Assembly (NCBI GenBank): GCA_964036045.1
Contig: OZ038378.1
Span: 59,805,408 to 59,869,407 of the forward strand
DNA: 64,000 nt
Source: Eutreptiella sp. 'Long Island Sound 2002'
Lineage: Eukaryota; Euglenozoa; Euglenophyceae; Eutreptiales; Eutreptiaceae
Direction: 5' to 3'
The notes below the pieces were generated by a model. It was given only the letters and a program-made list of their open reading frames with translations. It was not told the origin of the DNA and made no database searches. Made by a program: the position numbers and the translations under genes. Shown here in pieces: positions 24,261 to 35,301 of this stretch; positions within the stretch are counted from its first letter, which is position 1, and each line of letters begins with the position of its first letter.

Positions 24261-26995
24261 AGTTGTCTTTAGGCTATTTGCTCCTAGCCTCCACCTGATT
24301 TGGAGGTCGAAATGTGCTGGACTATCCGCCCCTGTTCAGGGGCCCGCTGTTTCAGTTTCCAGCAAACCAAGCATTTTTGTAAAGCAGCAACTAGTAGTTC
24401 CCACCATAAGTTGATTTTAGGCTATCTGCTCACACCAAGCCTGACATCTGGAGGCCCAAAATTTGCTCCACTATCCGCCCTTGTCCGGGGGCCCACTTTT
24501 TCAGTTTCCTAGGCAGTTTCGTAAAGCCCCGACCAGTAGCTCTCACCAGAAGTTGATTTTAGGCTATTTGCTCACAACAGGCCGGAGACGTGGAGGCTCG
24601 AAATGTGCTCCACTATCCGCCCCCGTCCGGGGGCCCGGTATTTCAATTTCGTGCAAACAAAGCTTTTTTGGAAAGCCTCGACCAGTAGCTCCCCTCATAA
24701 GTTCAGCAATTCGATTGTAGGCCATTTCCTCACACCAACACGGCGATTTGAAGGCGCCAAATGTGCTCTACTAGCCTCCCCCGTCCACGGGCGCACTGTT
24801 GCAATTTCTTGCAAGTAAGGCATTTTGGTAAAGCCCCGACCATTAGCTCTCACCAGAGTTTGATTTTAGGCTATTTGGTCACACCAAGCGTGGAACCTAG
24901 AGGCTCGAAATGTGCTGGACTATCCGCCCTTGTCCAGAGCCCCACTATTTTAGTTTCCTGCAAACTAGGCATTTTTGTAAAGCCGCGGCCACCAGCGCTC
25001 ACCACAGGTTGATTTTAGGCTTTTTGCTGACACCAAGCCTCAGGTTTGTAGGACTGTTTCAGTTTCCTACAAACCAAGCATTTTGGTAAAGCTCCAACCA
25101 AGAGCTCCCATCAAAACTAGATTTTACTGTATTTCCTCATAACAGGCTTGAGATCTGAGGGCTCGAAATGTGCTCCACTATCCGCCCACCCCCCCCCCCC
25201 CCCCAAAGGGCGCACTATTTCAAGTGCATGCAAACAAGGCATTTTTGGAAAGCCTGCACCAGTAGCTCCCACCAGAAGTTGATTTTAGGGTATTTGCTCA
25301 CACCAACACAAAGATGTGGAGGCTCGAAACGTCCTCGACTATCCGCCCTTGTCTAGTGGCCCACTGTTGCAGCTTCCTTCAAGAAAGGCATTTTTGTAAA
25401 GCCCCGACCAGTAGCTCCCACCAGAAGTTGATTTTAGGCTATTTGCTCACACCAACGCAGAGTTGTGGAGGCTCAAAATGTGCTCTACTATTCACACCCA
25501 TCCAAGGGCCGACTTCACCAGTTTCCCGCAAACAAGGCATTTTTGTAAAGACTCGTCCATTAGCTCTCACAACAACTTCATTTTAGACTATTTGCTCACA
25601 CCAACAGAGAGATCTAGACGCTCGAAATATGCACCACTATGTGCCCTTGTCCACGGGCGCACTGTTAGAGCTTCCTGCTAGTAAGGCATTTGTGTAAAGC
25701 CCCGACCAATAGCACTCCCAAAAACTTGATTTGAGGCTTCTTGCTCACACCGGGCCTGACATCTGGAGGCCCCAAGGATGCTCCACTATCCACCCCTGTA
25801 TAGGGGCCCACCGTTTTACTTTCCTGCAAACCAAGAATTTTTGTAAAGCCCCGACAAGTAGCTCTCACCAAAAGATGATCTTAGGCTATTTGCTCACACG
25901 AGGCTTGAGATCTGGTAGCTCGAAACGTGCTCGACCATCCGCCCCTGTGCACGGGCCCACTATTTCAGCTTCCGGCAAACAAGGCCCCTTTGGAAAGCCC
26001 GGACTAGTAGCCTTCACCAAAAACTTGTTGGGTTTAGGCTATTTGCTCACACCAACACAGTGGTGTGGAGGCTCGAAAGCTGCTCGACTATCTGCCCCTG
26101 TCCAGGGGCCCAGTGTTTCAGTTTCCTACAATTAAAGCATTTTTGTAAAGCCCCCACCAGTCCCTCTCACCAGAAAGTGATTTTGGGCTACTTACTCACA
26201 ACAACATTGAAATCTAGAGGTTCGAAAGGTGCTCGACTATCCGCCCCTATCCAATAGCACACTGTTTGAGTTTCGTGCAAACGAGGCATTTTTGTAAAGC
26301 CCCGACCATTAGCTCTCACTCGACGTTCATTTTAGGCTATTTGCTCACACAAACCCTGAGATCCGGAGGCTCGAAATGTTCTCAACTATCCGCCCCTATT
26401 CGGAGATCCACTTTTTGAGTTTCCTGCAAACAAGGCCTTTTTTGCAAAGCCCCGACTAGTAGCTCTCACCAAAAAAAATTTCTAGGTTGTTTGCTCACAC
26501 CAACACAAAGATGTAGAGGCCGGCAATGTGCTCAACTATCCGCCCCTTTCGAGGGGCCCACTGTTTCAATTTCCAACAAACAAGGCGTTTTTGTAAAGCC
26601 CCGACCAATAGCTCTCAGCAATATTTACTTTTAGGTTATTTTCCCACAGCAAGCCTGAGAACTAGAGTCTCCACATGTGCTCGATTATCCGCCCCTAACC
26701 GGGGGCCCACAATTTCAGCTTCCTGCAAACCAAGCATTTTTGGAAAGCCCTGACCAGTAGCTCTCACCAGAAGTTGATTTTACGCTATTTGCTCACACCA
26801 AGCCTGATATTTGCCAGCCCGGAATGTGCTTGACCATCGGCCCCTGTCTAGGGGCCCATTATTTGGGTTTCCTACAAACAAGGCATCTTTGGAAAGCCCC
26901 GACTAGTAGCTCACCAGAAGTTGATTTTTGGGTGTTTGCTCACACCAACACAGAAAACTGGTGGCTCGAAATTTGCTCCACTATCTGCCTCCGTC
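24261..26995 (+). repeat. 149-bp satellite, divergent monomers right of the core
   Basis: About eighteen diverged monomers in + orientation with small indels, including a poly-C run at 25,189-25,204 and a truncated monomer near 25,030-25,060. The array ends inside a monomer at about 26,995, just after the 'CTCCACTATCTGCCTCCGTCC' block. Confidence 0.92.
25189..25204. repeat. Poly-C run within satellite
   Basis: Sixteen consecutive C replacing the normal 'CCCCTGTCCAGGGGCCC' block of one monomer. Confidence 0.9.
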
Positions 26996-27304
26996 CAGAC
27001 ATAGGGTGATAGGCACAAACAAGGCAAATGGAACATTTTGTTGGCATTTCACTGTTCTTCTTTGTTAGCGCCACTGGCTTTGGTTTCGGGTTGGACAACG
27101 AGCAGGTGCAGTTCCCCCTTCCCACCCGGTGTCCCATCCAACATGGGGAAGGGCTCCATCCAACTCTTGGGGCGATGCCCTGCCCCCCTGACATAGTCCA
27201 ACACGGTGCGCACAGATGTCACTATCCTAAGGGGGAGGGAATCCTCCAACTTCCCCTCCCTGCCCCCCCGCCCTGCCCCTGTCCCACTACACGAGGAGTA
27301 GAGT

Positions 27305-27981
27305 CTAGGGGCGGTCTTCTTCTTCCTCCTCCTTCCCCTTTGCAGAGGCTGCCACCCTCCTCCTCTTGCCCTTCAACCTTGTAGAGGACACAGGGGCATT
27401 AGGGTCACACTTAGACGACTTAGTTTGAGATTCAAGCACAAGGGGGGTGGGGGCTCCCTTCCTCTTCCTCGGCTTTTCGTTATGGGCAGTGGCAGCCCCC
27501 CGGAGCCTGCGCTCCTTCGCCTTGAGGCCAGCACCCCCCTGCCTCTTCCCCCGACACGCCTCCCGCAGCCTCTCCTCTGCCCCTGGAAGCTTTTGAGCCT
27601 CCTCCTCAAATTTCCTGCACAGCAGCCTAACCTGGTCAATTGGCATCCTAAACTCCTTTATCACCCACTTCCGAACCTTGTCACTCACGACCAAAATAGA
27701 GCACATCCGGACACTAATTTCCCTTACAGGCAACTGCAGCAGAGCCATGGGCAAGGCGGGGGGAGGACCTCAAAAATTTCAACCCTTCCCAAGGTCCTCC
27801 GGCTGGTTACCCCAGCCTTGGTCTGCCAGGCCACCCCAAGGCGGTTGAAGCGGGCCTGCAGAGCCACCCATTCCTTACTCTTCTTGGTGCAGAGGTGCAG
27901 GTAGTACTGCACTTGCACCGCTACCACGGCCGCCTCCAACGCCGCGGCCACGAGCGCCATGGGGGGGGGAGCGGTTTTCAC
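27305..27981 (-). CDS. Unrecognised basic protein, 3' part of an island gene
   Basis: Two overlapping minus-strand frames read as one coding region. The upstream part (27,981-27,740) includes YYLHLCTKKSKEWVALQARF. The downstream part (27,754-27,305) starts MPMALLQLPVREISVRM and continues through a charged helix-like segment (RKFEEEAQKLPGAEERL). It ends in a Lys/Arg-rich and Glu-rich tail (KGKRRR...KGKEEEEEDRP) that suggests a nuclear or nucleic-acid-binding protein. The frame change near 27,740-27,754 is either a small intron or a frameshift. It lies in the island between the inverted satellite arrays; exons upstream appear at 28,380-29,330. No family recognised. Confidence 0.45.
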
Positions 27982-27989
27982 CTTCTTCT

Positions 27990-28075
27990 ACTTCTGCTCC
28001 TTCTCCTTCGTCGGCTGCTGCTACGTCTGCTGCTGCTTCTTTTGCTGCTCCTTCCTCTGCTGCGGTTTATGCCGG
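27990..28075. repeat. CTG/CTT-rich low-complexity tract
   Basis: Imperfect CTG and CTT triplets, which give a run of Leu in the plus frame. No gene is inferred from it. Confidence 0.7.
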
Positions 28076-28379
28076 TGCTGATGGAGGCTTTTGGGTCTTT
28101 TGGGGAGGCCCATAGGGGGAGTGTTCACGCTATTCCCGATGGTGATGGGGATGTTGTTGGTGTTGTTACCGCTGCCGATGCCGATGCGGCTAGAAGGCGG
28201 CCGGAGGAAATTAAAGGGCTAGCAGCGGTGGCGGCCCGAGCAGATTCACGGCAGCAATGGAAGAAGAGGAGATTGGTACAAAGAACCGGTGCAACAAGAA
28301 GTGCATCCTCTGCGGACTCCCCAAACGCAAACACGACCACACATTTTCTTTTCTCAGCATCAACCCAATCACAATCCTT

Positions 28380-28770
28380 GTAGAGACCTGCGGCCCCCCG
28401 GCCAAGAATCCATCATAGCCATACGGGCGCGCTTCGGGGCCCTTTTTGAACTCTTGGGAGCAGGGGCCCAAAGAAACTCAATACCCCACAAAGGACTATT
28501 GGGGTGGTAAGTGGGCTGGCAGTCTGTTCGAAAAACCTCCCCTTCTAGTGGCAAAATTGTCTTTTGCCAAGTACCAGAGGGGGTCTCATCCCAGACCCTC
28601 CACCCCGCTTCCTCCCCCATAACCTTAGTGATGTGGGCTACTGCAAGAGTAGCCCGCGTGGCACTGTGGATTGTTGCCTGGGGGGGCTCACAGAAGGCAT
28701 CATTTATAATGACGCACAGAACCTCAAAGGGGACATGGATGTAAGAAAGGAGGGGGAAGTTGACATTTGC
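28380..28770 (-). CDS. Coding-like exon of the island gene
   Basis: The minus frame reads continuously through VWDETPSGTWQKTILPLEGE, HPNSPLWGIEFLWAPAP and a basic stretch (KSSKRAPKRARM). It ends at a plausible donor (CCGCAG|GTCTCT, near 28,388). Upstream, in a shifted frame, NVNFPLLSYIHVPFEVL looks like its continuation. The composition is clearly more protein-like than the plus-strand shadows here. Function unknown. Confidence 0.4.
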
Positions 28771-28779
28771 GGTTATAAT

Positions 28780-29330
28780 GTTGTTAACGTTTTTTTCACG
28801 TCCGCCTCCTTAAACCATGTCTTAATGTCTGTCTTTGTCCACTTTGTGTCCATAATCAGAGGGTCAGGGTGCGTGGACAAAATGGATTTCAAAAACCGAA
28901 AATAGGATCGCCGTCGTTCATTTGAGTCATCCCTGAACTTCCGGTCGGTATCATATTACATCCGGGCCAATGATGCACAGATTCCCGTATTGAACCCCAT
29001 ACGAAGTTTCATGCTTGCTGAGCGTTGTTTTGCCTAGAGCCCTGCGTGTGGTGAACACACAAGTGTCTTCTTGGGTCGTTGGGCGAACTCTTTATGCATT
29101 CGTGTTGCCAATAGTGTGTCCTTGGCATGAATAGTATATGTTTTTGGGACCACCTTATCGTAAAATGCCCGCAACATGCGGGGTTCAATTGTATCTAATG
29201 GGCTATGGTGTAGGCACAGTGCAGCAAGAGCACGTTGGAGCTTAGATTGGGCATCACTGGGTTCCGGCAGTTGAACATTTGCTGAATCGGCATCAATAAG
29301 GTCCCCCTCAAAAGCAAGATCTTAGGCGGA
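28780..29330 (-). CDS. Coding-like 5' exons of the island gene
   Basis: Two minus-strand segments stand out. The one at about 29,330-29,045 includes PRMLRAFYDKVVPKTYTIH and KEFAQRPKKTL. The one at 28,930-28,780 includes YFRFLKSILSTHPDPLIMDT and KTDIKTWFKEADVKKTL. Together with the segments downstream to 27,305 they suggest a single minus-strand gene or an old transposon protein. Stops and frame changes between the segments mean it is either intron-rich or decayed. I cannot assign a family. Confidence 0.35.
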
Positions 29331-29756
29331 GGCGGAGGGGGAGGGGGGAGGGGGGGGCACATACAAAAAAGCACTTGCTTGGCTACCAGTGGAGATTTTC
29401 CAATCTGTTGAAAGGGGAAAGGCAGTTGGAAAAGGGGCATCTGTTGCAGCGACACACGTTTGAAGCACGCCCCTTTGGAGTGTCTGAGGGGAGCGAGAGA
29501 GGGATTTGTGCTGTAAATTGTGAAAGAATATGCCTGTTGGTAGCCTTGGTGTATGTACGCCACTATGCACACAGCACACTTCTGCAGCGCAGTATACAAT
29601 GTATACACATTCTATACACAACATGCGCCATGTTCAATGGCTGACACGCTACACGGTGGGCATCCTACACAATGCATAGTGCGCACTCTCCACCATGAAC
29701 GTTGCACACTCCTACGCCCATCTCACACCCACCGCATGGTGGAGCATACTTGGGGC

Positions 29757-32700
29757 CTCCAGATCTCCGGCTTGGTGTGAGCAAAAAGCCGAAGATAAAG
29801 TTTTGGTGAGTGCTACTGGCCGGGGCTTTACAAAAATACGTTACTTGCAAGAAACTGAAACGGTGGGCCCCTGGATAGGGGCGGATAGCCGAGCCCATTT
29901 CGAGCCTCCATATCTTTGTTTTGCTTTGGGCAAAAAGCCTAAAATCAAGTTTTTGTGAGAGCTACTGGTCGGGGCTTTACAAAAATGCTTGGTTTGCAAG
30001 AAACTGGTACAGTGGGCCCCTGGACAAGGGCAGATAGGCGAGCACATCTTGAGCCTCCACATATCTGTGTTGCCGTGTGTGCAAAGCCTAAAATCAACTT
30101 CCGGTGAAACCTGCTAGTCCGTGCTTTCCAACATTGCCTTTTTCGCAGGAAACTGACATAGTTGACCCCGGGAGAGGGGCGGATAGTCGAGCACGTTTCG
30201 AGCCTCTTGATCTTTGTGTTGGTGTGAGCGAATAGCCCAAAATCTATTTTTGGTGAGAGCTAGTGGTCCGCACTTTCCAAAAATGCCTTACTTGCAAGAC
30301 ACGACAACAGTGGGCCCCTTCTGGTGCATGGATAGGGGTGTACAGTGGAGCATACGTGGGGTCCCCACATCTCATGCCTGGTGTGAACAACTAGCCTACA
30401 ATACAATTATGGTGAAAGCTATTGGTGGGGGCTTTGCAAAAATGCTTTATGTGCAGGCAACTAAAACAATTGGCCCCTCGACACGGGCGGATAGTCGAGC
30501 GCATTTCGAGCCTCTAGATCTCAGGCGTGCCTTGAGCAAAAACCCTAAAATCAACTTCTTGTGAGAGCTAGTGCTGCGGTCGTACCAAGATGCCTTACTT
30601 GCAAGATACTGAAATAGTTGTCCCCTGGACAGGGGTGGATAGTCGAGCACATTTGGAGCCTCTCTGTTTGTGTGATCAAATAGCCTAAAATGAACTTCTG
30701 GTGAGTGCTACTGGTTGGTTTTTCCAAAAATGCTTTGTTTGCAGGCCACTGAGATAGTGGGTCCTTGGACGCGGGCGGATAGTTGAGCACGTTTCGAGCC
30801 TCCGGATCTCAAGCTTGTTGTGAGCAAATACCGTAAAATCAACTTCTGGTGAGATCTACTGGTCGGGGCTTTTACTTGCAGGAAACCGCAACGGTGGGCC
30901 CCTGGACAGGGGAGGATAGTCAGGCACGTTGCGAGCCTCCACATCTTTGTGTTGGTGTGAGCAAATACCCTAAAATCAACTTTTCTTGAGAGCTACTGCT
31001 CGGGTATTTCCAAACATGCTTTTTTGCAAGAAATTGAAACTGTGGGCCCCTGGATGGGGGCGGATAGTCGAGCACATTTGGAGCCTTCAGATCTCAAGCC
31101 TCGTGTGAGCAAATAGCCTAAAATCAACTTATAGTGAGAGCAAGGTACTGGTCGGGGCTTTACAAAAATTCTCGTTTTGCAGGAAACGGAAACAGGGGAC
31201 CCTCGGACAAGGGCTGTTGGTGGAACACATTCTGAGCCTCCTAATCTTAGGCTTGGTGTGAGCAAATAGCCTGAAATCAACTTGTGGTGAGAGCTACTGG
31301 TTGGGGCTTTACAAAAATGCCTTGTTTGCAAGAAACCGAAAAAGTGGGCCCTTGCACGGGGGCGGATAGTCGAGCACATGCCGAGCCTCCAAATCTAAGG
31401 CCTTGTGTGAGCAAATCGCCTAAAATCAACTTTTGGTGACATCTACTAGTCGGGGCTTTACAAAAATGCCTCGTTTGCAGGAAACTGAAACACTGGGCCC
31501 CTGTACAAAGGCGGCCAGTCGAGCACCCTTGTGGCCGCCAGATCCCAGCCCTCTTTTGAGCAAAAACCCTAAACCAAACTTCTGGTGAGGGCTACTGGTC
31601 AGGGCTTTACACATATGCCTACTTGTAGGGCACTGAAAAAGTGGGCCCCCGGCCATAGAGGATAGTCGAGCACATTTGGAGCCCCCAAATCTCTTTTTTG
31701 CTGTGCGCAAAAAGCCTAAAATCAAGTTGTTGTGAGAGTCACTAGTTGGAGCTTTACAAAAATGCTTCGTTTGCAAGAAACAAAAACAGAGGACCCTTGC
31801 ACAGGGGCTGATCGTCGAGCACATTCCGAGCCTCCAAATCTGAGGCTTGCCGTGACCAAATAGCCTAAAATCAAGGTCTGGTGAGAGCTAGTAATTGAGG
31901 CGTTACCAAAATGCGTGGTTTGTAGGAAAGTAAAATAGTGGGCCTCTGGACAGGTGGGATAGTCGATCATACTTGCGGCCTCCAGATCTCAAGCCTGGTG
32001 TGAGCAAAAAGCATGAAGTCAAGTTCCGGTGAGAGCTACTAGTCGGGGCTTTACAAAAATGCTTTGTTTGCAAAAAACTGGTACAGTTGGCCCCTAGACA
32101 GGGGTAGATAGTGGAGCACATTTCGAGCCTCCAGATCTTTATCATTCTGTGCGCGCAAGGCCTAAAATCCAAATTTGTTGAAAGCTACTAGTCCGGGCAT
32201 TTCAAAACTTCCTTGTTTGCATAAAACTGACATACTGGCCTCATGGACAAAGGCGGAAAGTCGAGCACATTTCCAGCCTCTGGATCGTTGTGTTGGTGTG
32301 AACGAATAGCCTAAATTCGAGTTTTGGTGAGAACTAATGGTCGGGGCTTTCCAAAAATGCCTTACTTGCAAAATACTAAAACCCTGGGCCTGTGGACAGG
32401 GGCGGATGGTCGAGCATATTTGGAGCCTCCAGATCTCAAGCCTGGTGTGCGGGAATAGCGTACCATAATCTTCTGGTGCGAGCTACTGGTTCGGGCTTTT
32501 CAGAAACTTCTTGGTTTGCAGGAAACTGAGAAAGTGGGCCCCTGGACAGGGGCGGATAGCCGAGAACATTTGGAGCCTTCAGATCTCAAGCTTGCTGTGA
32601 GCAAATAGCCCAAAATCAACTTCTCGTGAGAGCTACTAGTCCGGGCTTTACAAAAATTCCTTGCTTGGAGGAAACTCCTATAGTTGACCCCTGGATAGGG

Positions 32701-32834
32701 GCGGATAGTTGACCATACTTGGAGCCCCTAGATCCCAGGCCTAGTGTGAGCAATTAGCCTAAAATAAAGGTATGGTGAGAGCTACTGGTCGGGGGTTTAC
32801 AAAAATGCCTTACTTGGAGGAAACGGAAACGGTG
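29757..32834 (-). repeat. 149-bp satellite, inverted array
   Basis: About twenty diverged monomers in the opposite orientation: 'CAACTTCTGGTGAGAGCTAC', 'GGGCTTTACAAAAATGC', 'GGGCCCCTGGACAGGGGCGG', 'GAGCACATTTCGAGCCTCC' and 'TGAGCAAATAGCCTAAAATC'. No higher-order repetition is visible. It faces the left array across the 27.0-29.75 kb island, and both arrays stop in nearly the same part of the monomer. Confidence 0.95.
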
Positions 32835-33510
32835 GGCCTTTTTTGCTCTCCATTCCTCTACTCTCCTTAAGGGTACTCCTGATTACAATGTTTCACCGTG
32901 AGGTCGTTGTGGACTACTATACTGTACGGATTAGCGGTGATGTCCCCAAGTTGGAGGCCTTTGCAAGTATATGTCTTGTTCCTCCCCACCACTTTATGGT
33001 GTCGGGCTTTGTCATGAACTTCCAAGGAGCTACCCCTTTAGGCTGCAAGGAGCGAGAAAAGGTGCCCCGGCCCGCCTCTGGCACAGTGAGGGTTGTTCGG
33101 CGCCCAACGGACCCTTTGCCTGACACCCGGCCATTCAACCACCCTAGAGCCATCCTCGTGCACTCTACCTCCGGCATGAGCATGTTGTTCCAGCAGCACT
33201 CCTGCAAACCCTGGAACGCCTCTAACCAGAGGCACGTTGGTCTATGGTGGCACTTAGGCAACATAAACACCTGCATCTTCCTGCAGTAGACGACTCCCTC
33301 ACCAACATCAAGCTTTTGCCACAATTGGGCCATCTACTTCTCAAGAAAACCGGGCTAGTGGCTGCACAAGGTCGGCAGGCATCTCCACCACAACACGCCA
33401 CCTTAACCTTGGGCCTGTGCGTTGATGGTCACCAACCCCGCGGCCGCCCCGATATCAGCCCCAAGATAAGTCTGGTTGATTTTGAGGGACTCTAGTTCCC
33501 TCTTGTAGGC
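32835..33510 (-). CDS. Unrecognised coding-like segment (minus strand preferred)
   Basis: Both strands are open. The minus frame at 33,333-32,917 is more protein-like, with LWLEAFQGLQECCWNNMLMP, ALGWLNGRVSGKGSVGRRT and KFMTKPDTIKWWGGTRHILA. Further upstream on minus, KINQTYLGADIGAAAGLVTI reads well in another frame. Segments without a start, a clear stop or a known motif point to a fragment of a mobile element or an exon. It begins exactly where the inverted satellite ends. Confidence 0.3.
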
Positions 33511-33539
33511 TCTGTGCCTCCTTGCACAGATATGATATC

Positions 33540-34074
33540 ATGGTGGGAATGGCCCAAAACCGTGGATGCAGAATGGGTGCCTCATCGGGCAAAGGCCCTA
33601 CCTGCATTGCCCTCATGTACATTAAAGCAACACATGAAATACCGAGGTGTTGAATACAACACTGCTATTAGGGTACAGTTTGGTTGCATCACTGCACACC
33701 ACCACCATTTGTGGGCTGAATGTAAGCAGAAAGGGTGTGCGGCTTGTACATGGCTAAATAAGCACGGAGTGAAGCACCTCTCTTTGCACTGGGGGGGGGG
33801 GGGTTTGAAACAAGTTTGGGGGCCCCAAAAGTTTCACGGTCCTTCAAACTTAGAAAATGTATGTATCATACAGCCTGTGTTGCACAACACCAAGGGCAAT
33901 GCATCCCGGCTGCTGAGTGTCATTGGGCGCACCCTCCCGCCTGAGTCGCAACACGAGTTGCTGCAAGGTATAGCCCATGTTGCAACAAGGTACACTGCTA
34001 GATTCCTGCCACCTGATAGCCGGGAGCACCGGCGTTTGGTGAGGGGTCGCTGGGATCAGCCTAACAGCCCGTGA
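33540..34074 (+). CDS. Unrecognised coding-like exon
   Basis: A 178-codon open stretch on + from ATG 33,541 region to the stop at 34,072-34,074. The last 65 residues are convincing (ASRLLSVIGRTLPPESQHEL, GIAHVATRYTARFLPPDSRE). A C-x3-C region (CKQKGCAAC) lies in the middle. It probably belongs with the segments at 34,217-34,718 and 34,860-35,301. A poly-G run at 33,790-33,802 is a likely indel site. No domain is recognised. Confidence 0.35.
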
Positions 34075-34216
34075 GGCTCGGACAGTAATCGGTAGACTGG
34101 CAAGTGGTATGGTTCTGCCTCTGCCCTTTCACTCACTAGTTTTGGCGTATTGCCGCATGGTGCACCTTTGTTATGGTTGCACATAGTTGTCCACTTGTCC
34201 ATGACGTGCCAAGGGC

Positions 34217-34717
34217 TTGGCGTGCACATACATTGTGCACGTCATCCCTAAATTCGCCAGAGAGGGTTGCACTGCAACTATGCACCGGTGGAGCCGCACA
34301 TGGTTCAACCCTTGCACCCCCGTGATGTTCTCAGATGAGGCAGGTCAGAGGGACTTGAGGGTTGCAAGAAGGTACGTGCATGTTACTAGTACACAACGGG
34401 ATGCCATTATTTCCGAAACTTTGAAAACGAGCTGTACCAAAAGTTCGTGCATAAAGCATCAAGTTCCTTCTGCCAAAATCTGGGCCCCTGTCCATCGAAA
34501 TGTTGTATTGGAGGCATGCATGGTGGCTGCCAAAGTACCGCAGCTCAATCTTTGCACGCTTGTTACACCATCTCTTTGAATTGCAAGCAGCAGCTGACTG
34601 TACTGTATTGATGCACATAGACACTTGCTCTGTAAAGTGCACCTTCGTGGGTGCCAAAGAGGAAGTGGATGTGTTTTGCGTGTGTGGGAGTTATGGCGCA
34701 AAACGTGGCATGCGCAG
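34217..34717 (+). CDS. Coding-like exon(s) ending in a consensus splice donor
   Basis: Frame one (to 34,579) includes HRWSRTWFNPCTPVMFSDEA and RDLRVARRYVHVTSTQRDAI. Frame two (34,500-34,717) includes YRSSIFARLLHHLFELQAAA and HIDTCSVKCTFVGAKEEVDV. Frame two ends at CGCAG|GTAAGT (donor at 34,718), a textbook donor. The overlap of the two frames suggests one indel. No family is recognised. Confidence 0.4.
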
Positions 34718-34799
34718 GTAAGTGTCAGCCCAGCTGGAAGCTATCCAATGGTGGCCCACATGGGGTTTGAAAAGTGGCGCCCAATTTTAACCATGTGTT

Positions 34800-35067
34800 G
34801 CACGTCGAAAGTCTCTGAAAAGAGGCAACGGAAAACAGGCTGCCGAACCAGCCCCTAACGCTAACCCAAATACTTCCTCCATTGGCATTGCACCTCCATC
34901 AGAGGGGTAGGATAGTGGAGCCTCATTTTTGGGGCCCTGATGTACTTGCTACGGAACAACGTGTTCAGCCTGCACAAAAAGCTATGATGATGTGTATCCC
35001 CATTGTTGATAGTGACATTGAGCACCAACTAGTGGCACATGGTAGCAGCAATAGCAGGAGTAGCAAG

Positions 35068-35098
<31 letters not shown>

Positions 35099-35301
35099 AC
35101 AAAAGCAGCAGCAGTGACAATAGTTGTGAACGTCCCTCTGGCGCCGGCTCAAATAATGGTGGGCAAGATGTATCCGGTGGCTGCACTGTTAGTGCCACCG
35201 ATTCTGATTCGTCCACGCCATCAGGCAGCAACACAGAAACCCTATCGCGAAGCAAGATGTGGATGCCATGTCCAGCGATGCATGTCCCATCCGTATGCTA
35301 A
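34800..35301 (+). CDS. Ser/Asn-rich C-terminal exon
   Basis: The + frame begins upstream of 34,882 and reads through QRGRIVEPHFWGPDVLATEQ. It then enters a Ser/Asn/Lys-rich low-complexity stretch encoded by AGC/AAC triplets (35,042-35,130) and a Ser/Thr/Gly-rich tail, stopping at 35,299-35,301. It is the likely last exon of the gene whose donor is at 34,718. The disordered tail gives no functional clue. Confidence 0.4.
35042..35130. repeat. AGC/AAC trinucleotide tract
   Basis: Imperfect triplet repeat, within the exon above on + (Ser/Asn) and Leu-rich on minus. Confidence 0.85.

Noticed and set aside
11252-26257. Dozens of repeated ORFs of 60-207 residues (MCSTIRPCPG... type) suggesting a tandem gene family
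   Set aside because: They are frames through 149-bp satellite monomers. Each spans one to four monomers in shifting frames and closes where the phase changes. The inverted array gives the same ORFs on the other strand.
27895-28383. + strand ORF of 162 residues with a Leu run
   Set aside because: The Leu run comes from CTG/CTT low-complexity DNA, and the minus strand has better coding-like exons on both sides.
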